Positions 16,396 through 25,696 of a stretch of 64,000 nt of DNA are shown piece after piece. Position 1 is the first letter of the stretch; each line of letters begins with the position of its first letter. The notes beneath the pieces were generated by a model that was given only the letters and a program-made list of their open reading frames with translations, did no database searches and was not told the DNA's origin. A program made the position numbers and the translations under genes. This DNA is from an uncultured Chloroflexus sp. (GTDB lineage: Bacteria; Chloroflexota; Chloroflexia; Chloroflexales; Chloroflexaceae): positions 26,236 through 90,235 of the forward strand of contig NZ_CAKZNK010000112.1 of assembly GCF_937129525.1 (NCBI RefSeq). Direction: 5' to 3'.

Positions 16396-18467
16396 GCGAG
16401 CAACAGACGCCACACACAACGATTCTCTCCAGTTCCGCCGGGCAGTCAGCGCTCAGTCAACTTAGCGCTGGCCGGCGCTGGTTGCTGAGCAGCCTGGCGA
16501 TCGGAGCAATTATCGCCTTCTCACCAGGTGGTCGGACAATATTGGCGACCGGACTTTGGCTGCTTGCGCCGGGCTATCTGCTAGAACGGCTCTTGCCCGG
16601 CGCGCGTCTGCATTGGCTCTTGCGGATTGCGCTTTGGATTGGAATCAGCGCCAGCATCATTCCACTAATCTACCTCTGGATCACTGCGGCGAACGGTCAT
16701 CTGGAGGGATCGGTCATCATTGTCGGCGCCATACTGCTGGCTGCCGGCGCAATCATAGCCGCATGGCGCGATCTCGCTCACCTCCAGGTTCAACCCTCTG
16801 CCAGTGCCTGGCTCCTGATCGGTGTCCTCGCAATCACTGCCTGGCTACGCGCCGAACAGATCGCCGATCTGGCTTTGCCGGCCTGGGTCGACTCGGTACA
16901 TCACGCGCTGATGATACGGGTCGCTGCCGAAACTGGCCGCGCGCCGTGGACTCTCACGCCCTATCTGCCAGTTGTTGACATGCCCTACCATTGGGGCTAT
17001 CACGTCGTCATTGCCGCAATCTGGCGAACTGTCGGCGGCGAGTTGACCGATGTAATGCTTTGGAGCGGCCAGATGCTAAACTGGCTGCAAAGCCTGACCG
17101 CCGCTGCGCTGGCCCTGCTTTGCTGGCGTCGTCCATCGGCAGCAGTCGTCGCCGCCGCAGTGGTTGGTTGCATTTCCTGGATGCCGGCCTACTATGTCTC
17201 ATGGGGACGCTACACTCAGTTGAGTGGTCTCTTGCTGCTGGTCGCGCTGGCTATCGGCTGGCAATACTGGCTGACGGCAGAAACCCGCCGCGAGCGTCTG
17301 GTGTGGTTGGGACTGGTTACATTAGTTATTGCCGGCTTGAGCCTCATTCACATGCGGATATTTGTCTTCGGTGGCGCGCTGATCGTCGCGCAGAGCATCG
17401 TCTGGGCCATCCGCCAGTCTCGCTCGCGCATCGTCGCACAGATGACGCAGGCCTTGCTTGCCGGCGTGGTTGCCATCGCACTGGCAGCACCGTGGTGGCT
17501 ACTCTTGCTGCGCCGTGTTTTGTTACCGGCAGCGACTGGCGCCCAAAGCCTGACCAGTGGCGGATCGTATGTGCAACTGAATCGCGATCTGATGTGGATC
17601 GGGCCGAATGAGTGGCTGGTTGCGCTGGCTCTGATCAGCGGCGCGCTTGGCATTGCCTATCGCCAGCGCGCAACAACCACCATCCTGCTATGGATTGGCG
17701 GTCTGATCCTGCTTACCAATCCCTGGCTGGTAAGCTACCTTTGCCCACCGATTGGAATAATCATCTTGCTCTTCGGGATTATCAGGCGCGCATGGCTACC
17801 AGGCGGCGCTGGGCTGCTCTTGCTCGCCATCAATCCGTTCACGGTGCGTCTGCCCTTCCTCTGGCTATTGCCGGTCGATATTGCGGCAATCAGTCTCTTT
17901 CTCCCTCTTAGCAGTCTGATCGGCGGCGGCGCTGCCCTGATCTGGCCGACACGCCATCGCCTCTGGCGCATCAGCGGCACGATGATACTGATCGGTCTCT
18001 GCTTCTGGGGCGCCGATCAGCAACGCGCCATCGTCAATCCGGTGACGGTGCTGGCTACTGCTGCCGATCGCGCCGCTATTGCGTGGATTAAGGATCATAC
18101 CCCACCAAATGCTCGCTTTCTGGTCAATGCTGCGCCGTGGTTACCCGGAGTCGCGCGCGGCAATGATGGCGGCTGGTGGATAACGCCCCTGACCGGACGC
18201 TGGATGAGCACGCCGCCGGCGCTATTCGTCTACGGCGATGTTGATGCAGCCGAAGCTGCGCGCCGGCGCAGCCAGCAGATCATCGACTTTGGCAATGGGC
18301 AACCGATCGATCTTGATCACCTGATTACCACTGAGCAAATCGACTACATCTACACCTCAGCCGCCGGGCCATTGCAGCCTGAGCTGTTTGCCGACAAGAC
18401 CGGTTACGAGCCAGTGTTTGCTCAAGACGGAATTGTGATCTATCGAACGCCTGTATTTTCACCGTAA
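16392..18467 (+). CDS. Large polytopic membrane protein (GT-C-like), paralog of 25696-27693
   Basis: A 691-aa protein started by GTG overlapping the previous stop. It has about 13-15 predicted membrane helices over residues 30-560 and a short extracytoplasmic C-terminal domain. The conserved patches WVDSVHHALMI, YHWGYHVVIA, ISWMPAYYVSWGRYTQLSG and, in the tail, NDGGWWITPLTGR recur in the 665-aa protein at 25696-27693 in the same order, so the two are paralogs. Acidic residues in the first large loop (WVDS with HH) fit a GT-C glycosyltransferase active site. I infer a role in cell-surface polysaccharide or glycolipid assembly. It converges on the membrane-protein pair at 18495-21691. Confidence 0.7.
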   Translation: MSEQQTPHTTILSSSAGQSALSQLSAGRRWLLSSLAIGAIIAFSPGGRTILATGLWLLAPGYLLERLLPGARLHWLLRIALWIGISASIIPLIYLWITAANGHLEGSVIIVGAILLAAGAIIAAWRDLAHLQVQPSASAWLLIGVLAITAWLRAEQIADLALPAWVDSVHHALMIRVAAETGRAPWTLTPYLPVVDMPYHWGYHVVIAAIWRTVGGELTDVMLWSGQMLNWLQSLTAAALALLCWRRPSAAVVAAAVVGCISWMPAYYVSWGRYTQLSGLLLLVALAIGWQYWLTAETRRERLVWLGLVTLVIAGLSLIHMRIFVFGGALIVAQSIVWAIRQSRSRIVAQMTQALLAGVVAIALAAPWWLLLLRRVLLPAATGAQSLTSGGSYVQLNRDLMWIGPNEWLVALALISGALGIAYRQRATTTILLWIGGLILLTNPWLVSYLCPPIGIIILLFGIIRRAWLPGGAGLLLLAINPFTVRLPFLWLLPVDIAAISLFLPLSSLIGGGAALIWPTRHRLWRISGTMILIGLCFWGADQQRAIVNPVTVLATAADRAAIAWIKDHTPPNARFLVNAAPWLPGVARGNDGGWWITPLTGRWMSTPPALFVYGDVDAAEAARRRSQQIIDFGNGQPIDLDHLITTEQIDYIYTSAAGPLQPELFADKTGYEPVFAQDGIVIYRTPVFSP

Positions 18468-18494
18468 TCATGACACTGCTGTACTGCTTGCCAT

Positions 18495-19409
18495 TCATAG
18501 CAATGGCGCCAACCACCACTCGCGCCAGAACCACAATCCGATCAGGTACAGCAAGCCCAGGCCGACAAGCAGGGTATCAAAGCGTTGCCAGCGTCGCGGC
18601 TTTGGCCGCGCAGCCACACTGGCCACAGCAAAGAATAAGAGGATCAACAGGCCGCAACCGGCAATGTAGAGATGGTGTAACGGCGTCGCCGGATCAAGCC
18701 CTCCGTGCGTCAACTGCAAGAGATTACGCAGATCGGTGGCAATCGGTCCGGTCGGGGGAAATGCCGGCGCAATTGGCGACAGCAAAGCGGCAAAGGGGTT
18801 GAATGCCACTGCCACAACGACCACAGCCGGTGGGAGCGAAGAGGCAGCAATCAGCACTGCTACCACCAACCAGAGCAATAGTACGCTATACGCTAAAAAC
18901 AGTGCGGCTGGCGGACTGCGCAGCAGCGCCATCCAGCAAACACCATACGCCCCGTTCAGCAACCCCGTTACCAGAATGACCGTCAGCGCCCAACCGACTT
19001 CTGACAAATCCAGACTGCCAAACAATGGCAGGATACTGAAAAAGGGCAACGTGACAGCGCCGGTGACGAGTAACAGTCCCCAAACTGCCAGCAAGCGGGC
19101 CAGCAATGTGTCAGGAGGTATCGAGGCCGCCAACGGATCGTCAACATAGGCGCTCATTGCCAGCAGCGGCGTCGCCAGGATCAACCATCCTTGCAAGACC
19201 AGACAGAACCCGGCCACAAAGAGGCGACCGAGCTGAGCGCCGAGCAACGGAGTATCGAGCAACGGTGAGGCGGTCAGGTTTCCCGGATTAGCCAGACCTG
19301 CTATCCCCTGTACGGCCAGCAACATGACCAGCATGGCGCCAACCAGAAACCCTAACGCGCGCCGACGCCGAATGATCCGGCGCCACTCCTCGCCCAGCTT
19401 CTGCCTCAT
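18495..19409 (-). CDS. Six-helix membrane protein, ABC-2-permease-like
   Basis: The protein is 304 aa from ATG 19409. This start forms an ATGA overlap with the stop of the upstream 761-aa gene, which decides it over a longer frame. A basic cytoplasmic start (RQKLGEEWRRIIRRRRAL) precedes about seven hydrophobic segments. The pattern resembles ABC-2-type permeases that accompany integral accessory proteins, but no ATP-binding subunit lies nearby. Function inferred only as part of a membrane complex with its coupled partner. Confidence 0.6.
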   Translation of the reverse strand: MRQKLGEEWRRIIRRRRALGFLVGAMLVMLLAVQGIAGLANPGNLTASPLLDTPLLGAQLGRLFVAGFCLVLQGWLILATPLLAMSAYVDDPLAASIPPDTLLARLLAVWGLLLVTGAVTLPFFSILPLFGSLDLSEVGWALTVILVTGLLNGAYGVCWMALLRSPPAALFLAYSVLLLWLVVAVLIAASSLPPAVVVVAVAFNPFAALLSPIAPAFPPTGPIATDLRNLLQLTHGGLDPATPLHHLYIAGCGLLILLFFAVASVAARPKPRRWQRFDTLLVGLGLLYLIGLWFWREWWLAPLL

Positions 19410-21691
19410 GGCAGCACCCCTTGCGCGCCACCGGTTACCACCACACAACCCAACCGCGCGAGTTCACCACGTGCCTGCAACCGCAATTCACCAGCGCGCA
19501 GGTAGGGTGTTGCGTTGGAAATAGTGATATTCGAGAGAACAGTCACCGGGATCGCATCCCACGCGCTAGTTGTCCAGTTATAAGCCGCGATGGTGAGCGG
19601 CAGATTACCGCCGACATCCGAAGATTGCAGCCGCACCTGAATAGTTCTGGCTTCCAGCGCCGCGAGCGCAGGCGGCAAACGCAAACGGATTTCGGCAATC
19701 TCTCCGCTGAATTGCGCGCCTTGCCCATTCAGGCATGGGAGTAGGGTCGAATTGGTCAGATCAAGCCGCAACCATCCCAGACCAAGGTTGATCTCACCCT
19801 GACCAAGAATCGGCGGACGCATCACCAGCAAGGTCTCAATTCGTTCGGTGGTCGATTGTTCCGGCGTCATCGGGTCTTGATCGAGCCATGCTATCATAAA
19901 CGGCCCTGGATCAAACCGCTCAGGCAACGCGGCGATCGCTGCATCGATGAGCGTTGCCCGAATCCGGGCCGTCGGGTCACCAACGCGATCAAACAGCCAG
20001 CCATTAGTGCGCAAATCGTTTATTACCCGCTGACCCGGTGATAACCCTGCCGGCGCAGACGCCGGGTTTAGCGGCCAGCGGCCAACCGAACGCGCGCCAG
20101 GTCGCAGGGTACCAAAGAAGAATAGTTGATCACCATAGATGACGAAGACATCACGCGCAGTCGCCAGGCTGTCGTTCTGCACATCAACCCGCATCCAACC
20201 CTGATCGACGATCAACGCTGCCCGTATCGCCGGCGTCGGCACCACTGCTGTTGCCAGCAAACCCTGCATATGCCACGGTTTCAATTCCACGTTTATCTGT
20301 GTCGTCGGTTGCGGCAATCTGTCATCAATACCACTAATCTGACGGCCACTCTCAGTTGTGGCTACCAGCGGTCGCGCGATTGTCGGATAAGAAAACGCTA
20401 TCGTCTCAGTGCGCGGCATTGCCGACAGTAACACGAGAGCCATTTGCGCCTGGGCTTGCTGCTCATCAAGCGTTTCAATGAGGGTAAGACGCAAGGCGCT
20501 ATATGCCGACACTGCATTGTCGTTGGCCCACCACAACCCAATACTGGTGCTGATAACCGCCACGACTGCCAGTACTGCCACCGGTATAACTCTGCGCCAC
20601 CACCAGAATCCGCCGATCAATCCTATCACTGCCAGCGCATACCCGGTTAACCCCATGACCCCTTGCGCAAAGGCCGGAATCTCAAGCTGAGGCAGCGCAT
20701 CCAGCACCGGAACCAGCATCTGCGTCTGTTGCGTCGTCATCTGAGCGCTCTCGCCATCAGGCATTGGCGTCAGCAAAACCGGTTGCGCCAATTCCGACCA
20801 GAACCGCTCACGTCCGGCCCAACCATCCAACGCCTCTGACGCAAAGGCCAGTTGTGTGACCCGACCATGACCAGCCTGCAACTCTACCCAGGGCGGCGCA
20901 GCCGAATGGTCACTGCGCTGCGCGCCGGTAACCGGCTGTAACTGCAAGCCGAGCAAGGGCTGGTTCAAAACTTCTCCACCGCGAGCAACCAGTGGTTGCC
21001 GGTCAAGGATGGTTGCCCCGGTAATCGTTGCCGCTCGCAAGGCCGGGGGTAGCGCAGACTGCAAGGCAATCGCATTTGGACCACCGCCAATGATCAGGTG
21101 ACCACCATTGTACACCCAGGCCAGTAAAGCCGATTGCTGCGCTGCCACTAGCGGTTCATCGAGCGCAAAGAGAGCCAGAACGCTCAGGCTGCTCAGACCG
21201 AGCGGATGATCCGGGAGATCGGCCACGCGCAGATTACCGATGGCAAACAGATCGCCACCTGCCGGCACCGGCCCTAGCGCAGCTTTCATCCGCTCCACCG
21301 GACGCAAGAGCAACAACACCTCGCGTTGAGCGATGACACTGTTTTCAGTGCTTAGCGTGACAATTACCGCGCGAGCTGGCCGCGCTATGAAAACATACAG
21401 CCAGAACGTTTGCTGCGTGCCGGCAGCCAGCCGCGCGGTGCGCTCATATTGCGCTGGCTCATCAGCAGGAGCCGCGGTAACAGTGACTGTTACCGCACTT
21501 GCCCCCTGGTTCTGTAACGCTATCCGCAACGGTAGCCAGGCTCCCGTCACATATTGGCCGGCAAAAGGAGTAAAAAGATCGAGGGTAACTGCTGGTTGCG
21601 CCGTCGCAACGCGCGGTAATCCCCATAGAACCGGCAAGCAGGTCAGCGCGAACCACAACAGGATTATCACACGCAACCGGCGCACAATCAT
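19406..21691 (-). CDS. Membrane-anchored extracytoplasmic protein with GATase-like domain
   Basis: A 761-aa protein with signal peptide at residues 1-31 (LLWFALTCLPVLWGL to TAQP). Residues 32-130 look like an Ig/CARDB-type beta domain. Residues 140-300 have the alternating pattern of a class I glutamine-amidotransferase-like fold (LSVLALFALDEPL, LLAWVYNGGHLIIGGGP) often seen in Chloroflexota and Planctomycetes membrane proteins, with no visible catalytic Cys. Two membrane helices lie near 345-400, and a beta-rich extracytoplasmic tail follows. It is overlapped by the permease-like gene, so the two are probably a complex. A TATAAT lies on this strand at 21732-21727, 36 nt before the ATG. Confidence 0.6.
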   Translation of the reverse strand: MIVRRLRVIILLWFALTCLPVLWGLPRVATAQPAVTLDLFTPFAGQYVTGAWLPLRIALQNQGASAVTVTVTAAPADEPAQYERTARLAAGTQQTFWLYVFIARPARAVIVTLSTENSVIAQREVLLLLRPVERMKAALGPVPAGGDLFAIGNLRVADLPDHPLGLSSLSVLALFALDEPLVAAQQSALLAWVYNGGHLIIGGGPNAIALQSALPPALRAATITGATILDRQPLVARGGEVLNQPLLGLQLQPVTGAQRSDHSAAPPWVELQAGHGRVTQLAFASEALDGWAGRERFWSELAQPVLLTPMPDGESAQMTTQQTQMLVPVLDALPQLEIPAFAQGVMGLTGYALAVIGLIGGFWWWRRVIPVAVLAVVAVISTSIGLWWANDNAVSAYSALRLTLIETLDEQQAQAQMALVLLSAMPRTETIAFSYPTIARPLVATTESGRQISGIDDRLPQPTTQINVELKPWHMQGLLATAVVPTPAIRAALIVDQGWMRVDVQNDSLATARDVFVIYGDQLFFFGTLRPGARSVGRWPLNPASAPAGLSPGQRVINDLRTNGWLFDRVGDPTARIRATLIDAAIAALPERFDPGPFMIAWLDQDPMTPEQSTTERIETLLVMRPPILGQGEINLGLGWLRLDLTNSTLLPCLNGQGAQFSGEIAEIRLRLPPALAALEARTIQVRLQSSDVGGNLPLTIAAYNWTTSAWDAIPVTVLSNITISNATPYLRAGELRLQARGELARLGCVVVTGGAQGVLP

Positions 21692-21853
21692 AGCGGTATG
21701 TCTGGCAGAGCAGGATGATGCTAAATATTATACGGGAAGTGCTTGCACGCCGTGACGAACTGCGCGGCAATATCGTTCGATTGCTGCGCAATTCAATACC
21801 GATGCATATGTTATGATCAACGAGAGTCGGCTCGCTTCTGACACACGACTGTT

Positions 21854-23344
21854 ATGACGAATGAAAGCCCAATTAGTGACCGCGAGCGTGAAATCTTGCG
21901 CCTTGTCGCCACCGGCGCTACCAACCAGCAGATCGCTCTCGCGTTGAACATTAGTGTCAATACCGTCAAGGTGCATCTACGCAACATTTTTGCCAAAATC
22001 GGCGTGGAATCGCGCACCGAAGCAACAGTCTACGCCATCCGCGCCGGTATTGTCACAGTTGGTGAAACCGGCCTGGTTGAAGCTGGCACAAAAGAAATCT
22101 CTCTTGAATCGGAATCGAACGTTACCATCGAAACCGGTTCAGATACTCCCTCTGCTCAGCAGCCATTTGCAGAGCCGGAAGCTGCGCCGCCTGACCCATT
22201 GCCAGCATCGGCGACAGAGCCGTTCATTCGACCAGCGTCAACATCAGAGCCTCTTGCCCCGCCGGTATCGGCAACAGAAAGCGCGACCGTCAACTCAGTT
22301 TCCTCCCTACCACCAGCGCCCATTACTCCCCCGGCGTCATCGCCGACTCGCTTCATTCCATGGGTGATCGGATTGATCGGCTTAGTGGCAGTCGTTCTCA
22401 TCTTTGTCCTGAGCACCCGCGCTACCGACACCCCATCACCGGCTGTCAGCGCCACACAGCCGGCCTTTGCCGGCACTGAACAACGCTGGTCTACCCGTCA
22501 GCCGCTCAGCGAGCCGCGTGATGATTTTGCCCTAACCGGCTATGACCTCGAGCGTCGGCTCTACGTTATTGGCGGACGCCGTAACGGTATCACCACTGCA
22601 ACAGTTGACCGCTATGACCCTGAAACAAACCGTTGGGTGTCACTCACCGACAAACCCACCGCTGTTAGTCATGCCCGGGCAATCACTCTGCGCGGACAGA
22701 TCTTTGTGCCTGGCGGCGAAGATAACGCCGGCGCCGTCATCGATCGACTCGAAATCTACGATCCACGCGAACAGCGCTGGTTCAGTGGCGCGCCACTGCC
22801 GGCGCCACGCAGCCGTTACGCGCTGGTAGCCTGGGAAGGTCAACTCTACCTGATCGGCGGCTGGGATGGAACGTCCATTCGGTCAGAGGTCTTTATCTAC
22901 GATCCATTGCTTGATCGGTGGGTAGAAGGCCCACCACTACCGCAACCCCGTCGTTATGCCGGCGCAGCCATTGTCGGCGGTCGTCTCTACCTGGTTGGCG
23001 GCGAAGGGATAAACGGCCCACTCCGCGACAGCGCCTGGCTTGAACCAGGCAACACTCCCGATCGACGGTGGATTGCTACCGCGCCATTGCCACAACCGAT
23101 TGCGCGACCGGCTGCGGTTGGCCTGTCGAGCGCATTGGTCGTTTTCGATAGCGAGCGGCGCGAAGGGTTGAGCTACGACATCGCCGCTGATGCCTGGAGT
23201 CGTTCGCCGCTCCCACCAGAAGCCTATGTCTTCCCCGACGCAGTACTGGTCGAGTCGAGCATCTATTTTATGGGTGACACGCGAGCGCAGGGAATGTTGA
23301 GCGAATATCGCGCGCTATACATCATCTTCATTCCTGGGCAGTAG
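21854..23344 (+). CDS. Membrane-anchored LuxR-type regulator with extracytoplasmic Kelch propeller
   Basis: A 496-aa protein with an unusual domain order. Residues 6-66 are a LuxR/NarL helix-turn-helix (SDREREILRLVATGATNQQIA, NTVKVHLRNIFAKIG). Residues 95-165 are a Pro/Ser/Ala-rich linker. Residues 168-188 are one membrane helix (FIPWVIGLIGLVAVVLIFVL). Residues 215-490 are about five Kelch repeats (LYVIGGRRNG, LYLIGGWDGTS, LYLVGGEGING) forming a beta-propeller. The N-terminus lacks a signal peptide and the helix would leave the DNA-binding domain inside and the propeller outside, like ToxR/CadC one-component sensors but with a different DNA-binding family. It is divergent from the 19406-21691 operon, which could be a target. 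The stop overlaps the convergent GT4 gene by 17 nt. Confidence 0.85.
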   Translation: MTNESPISDREREILRLVATGATNQQIALALNISVNTVKVHLRNIFAKIGVESRTEATVYAIRAGIVTVGETGLVEAGTKEISLESESNVTIETGSDTPSAQQPFAEPEAAPPDPLPASATEPFIRPASTSEPLAPPVSATESATVNSVSSLPPAPITPPASSPTRFIPWVIGLIGLVAVVLIFVLSTRATDTPSPAVSATQPAFAGTEQRWSTRQPLSEPRDDFALTGYDLERRLYVIGGRRNGITTATVDRYDPETNRWVSLTDKPTAVSHARAITLRGQIFVPGGEDNAGAVIDRLEIYDPREQRWFSGAPLPAPRSRYALVAWEGQLYLIGGWDGTSIRSEVFIYDPLLDRWVEGPPLPQPRRYAGAAIVGGRLYLVGGEGINGPLRDSAWLEPGNTPDRRWIATAPLPQPIARPAAVGLSSALVVFDSERREGLSYDIAADAWSRSPLPPEAYVFPDAVLVESSIYFMGDTRAQGMLSEYRALYIIFIPGQ

Positions 23345-24536
23345 CGATCTGGCGGTAGATGTCAGCCCAACGCTCTGCCAGATGATCCCAGTCATAGCGA
23401 CGAGCCTGCGCCTTTGCCGCAGTAGACATCGCCGCTCGCCGATCGGGATCGGCCAGCAGATCGGAGATTGCAGCAGCCAGCGCCGCCGGGTCTCCGGCGC
23501 GAACCACCATTCCAGCAGCGCCGAAGCCAAGCATCTCGGCGCGATCACCCACGTCGCCGGTAACGACCGGCACACCGAGGGCGAGGCTTTCCATCAACTT
23601 GAGCGGTGAACGCGCCCGTGCCACCGTATCGTCGTACACCGGATCAACACTGAGATCGGCCAGAGATAGCAGCGCGCGCACAGTATTATGGGCAACGTGG
23701 CCGGTAAAGCGAACCTGGTCGCGCCACGGTTGCTGAGCGACGTAACGCTGGAGCTGCGGCAAATCCTCGCCGCCACCGATCAACAGCAGCACCGCAGTCG
23801 GATGAAGCGTCAACACCTGAGCAAAGGCTTCCAGGAGCAGATCGACCGGATGACTGTGCAATGCAAGCGTGCCGGCGTAAGCAATCACAGGCTGGTTCTC
23901 GATCCCTAACACTCGCGCTAGCGCAATGCGCGCGGCAGGCGTCGGTGGCGTAAAAGTAGCGCAATCCACGCCATTGGGCACGATAATGCAAGGTTGACCT
24001 GGCCGCGCCATTTTTTGGGCCAGGTAGCGCGTATTGGTCGTGATGCCAGCCGCGAGCCGCGGGAGCAACCACTGCCAGAAGGCAAAAACAGCTCGCTGCC
24101 ACGCGGCGGTAAATCGGTTAGCCGTCACCTCGTCATCATCGCAATCAACCAGAAACGGCTGACGCCGCCATAACCACACCGCCAGTAATGCGGCTAACCC
24201 GTTAATCGGTTGTGGTTTCCCCAGATGGTACCAATCTGCCGGCGAACAGAGCACAGCCCAGACCATGGCAAGCGTCGATCGCGCTACCACCAGCCCTAAC
24301 TGCAAGGGGCCGAATCGCGTCGGCGTACTGCCACTCTTCCGCGCATGCATCTGGCCAACATACCAGACCTCCACGCCATCTAGCATGAAGCGTCGCTGCC
24401 GGCACATAGCCAGATCCGGGTGCAGCGCCAACAGACGCGCGTGAAAGCCACGTCGGACTAACCCTCGCGCAATGTTGAAATACCGTCGGCCAGAGGGACG
24501 CTCAAGACCCATTGGCAAAAGGAAGACGATCCGCAC
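23328..24536 (-). CDS. Glycosyltransferase family 4
   Basis: A 402-aa GT-B-fold enzyme. The GTG start shares one nucleotide with the preceding gene's TAG (TAGTG), so it is coupled. The N-terminal acceptor domain starts MRIVFLLPMGLERPSGRRYFNIA. The C-terminal donor domain has IIVPNGVDCATF, VIAYAGTL, LLLIGGGEDL and the ARSPLKLMESLALGVPVV motif typical of GT4, where acidic residues bind the donor. A GxxRR-rich first loop and a central hydrophobic stretch hint at membrane association. Probable role: addition of a hexose to a surface glycan or lipid. Third gene of the minus-strand operon 27693-23328. Confidence 0.9.
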   Translation of the reverse strand: MRIVFLLPMGLERPSGRRYFNIARGLVRRGFHARLLALHPDLAMCRQRRFMLDGVEVWYVGQMHARKSGSTPTRFGPLQLGLVVARSTLAMVWAVLCSPADWYHLGKPQPINGLAALLAVWLWRRQPFLVDCDDDEVTANRFTAAWQRAVFAFWQWLLPRLAAGITTNTRYLAQKMARPGQPCIIVPNGVDCATFTPPTPAARIALARVLGIENQPVIAYAGTLALHSHPVDLLLEAFAQVLTLHPTAVLLLIGGGEDLPQLQRYVAQQPWRDQVRFTGHVAHNTVRALLSLADLSVDPVYDDTVARARSPLKLMESLALGVPVVTGDVGDRAEMLGFGAAGMVVRAGDPAALAAAISDLLADPDRRAAMSTAAKAQARRYDWDHLAERWADIYRQIATAQE

Positions 24537-25696
24537 TAGTCGCCTGCTCCGTTCAATTCACGCGCCAACCCGGTAATAATTGCAATTAACCGGGGCCACG
24601 TTTCAGCGCGCTCTTCCGTCGCTGCGCGAATGTTCGCAGCCAGAGTTGGGGCCAGATCGGTCTGATAGTAGCGAATGATGGCCTCTGCTAACGCAACCGG
24701 ATCTTGTGGTGGCACCAGCAAACCATTCACCCCATCTTGCACTACTTCTGGCAAACCGCCAACATTCGTCGTAATGACCGGCTTGCCAAACCCAAACGCA
24801 AGTTGAACAACGGCGCTTTGCGTAGCCGAAACGTAAGGCAAGACTACCACATCAGCCGCGGCAAAGATTGGTTGCAACTCCTCATTCGGCACATAGCGAT
24901 TAACAAACGTAATCGCATCGGTCACGCCAAATTCGGCAGCATACCGTTGATAGTATGCCGGTGATCCCCAAATCTCACCCACGACCAGCAAATGGGCATC
25001 GATCTGAGTCCGCACCTGAGCGAGGGCCTGAATCAGATACTCAAGACCTTTGTACGGACGAACAAAACCGAAGAAGAGTAGCACGCGACGACCATTCGGC
25101 ACTTGTAACTGCGCGCGGAATGCCTGCTGAGCCGCCACTACTTCTGCAACGACTGGTTCATATGTGGGCAAAAAAGCCTTCACAATGCGGGCATGCGGCA
25201 ACAACGCGCGCGCGCGATAGCGATCGAGTTCACTATGAACAATCAGCGCATCGGCGCGGCGCAAGACAGTCAACGCCAATCGCCGGTCAAGCGCGCCGCC
25301 ACCGTCGTGGGGCAACACATTATGGCAGATCATCGCAATCTTCACTGCCGGTTGGCGTTTCAATAAACTTGAAATCACGGTCAGACTGGGCGTCCAGTAC
25401 GGCACCCACCATTGCAAGAGCAACAGATCGGGTCGATCGGCGCGTACCCGACGCACCAGTTTCCACCAGGTGAAGGGATTGATCGGATCAAGCAGATATT
25501 CACACTCTGCCCACAAAGGAATACCACTCGGATCGCGATCGCTCCGACCGGGGAAAAGAAAGGCCGGGTACTGGCGCGTAAATGAGTAGAAAAAGACCGT
25601 ATGACCGGAGGCGCGTAAATTTCGCACCAGCAACGTTGTATATTGTGCGATCCCGCCCCGGAAGGGGTACGTTGGACCAACAACTGCGATGCGCAC
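24536..25696 (-). CDS. Glycosyltransferase family 4
   Basis: A 386-aa GT-B-fold enzyme, GTG start overlapping the upstream TAG by one nucleotide. The N-terminus MRIAVVGPTYPFRGGIAQYTT is the classic GT4 acceptor-domain start with the glycine-rich loop. The donor domain shows LLFFGFVRPYKGLEYLIQAL, a central QSAVVQLAFGFGKPVITTNVGGLPEVV (donor-binding region) and NGLLVPPQDPVALAEAI. This pattern matches mannosyl/glucosyltransferases of lipid or exopolysaccharide pathways. Middle gene of the three-gene operon. Substrate not assignable. Confidence 0.92.
   Translation of the reverse strand: MRIAVVGPTYPFRGGIAQYTTLLVRNLRASGHTVFFYSFTRQYPAFLFPGRSDRDPSGIPLWAECEYLLDPINPFTWWKLVRRVRADRPDLLLLQWWVPYWTPSLTVISSLLKRQPAVKIAMICHNVLPHDGGGALDRRLALTVLRRADALIVHSELDRYRARALLPHARIVKAFLPTYEPVVAEVVAAQQAFRAQLQVPNGRRVLLFFGFVRPYKGLEYLIQALAQVRTQIDAHLLVVGEIWGSPAYYQRYAAEFGVTDAITFVNRYVPNEELQPIFAAADVVVLPYVSATQSAVVQLAFGFGKPVITTNVGGLPEVVQDGVNGLLVPPQDPVALAEAIIRYYQTDLAPTLAANIRAATEERAETWPRLIAIITGLARELNGAGD

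Noticed and set aside
18495..21691. Complete ABC exporter
   Set aside because: No ATP-binding subunit is encoded on either side, so transporter status is not supported.
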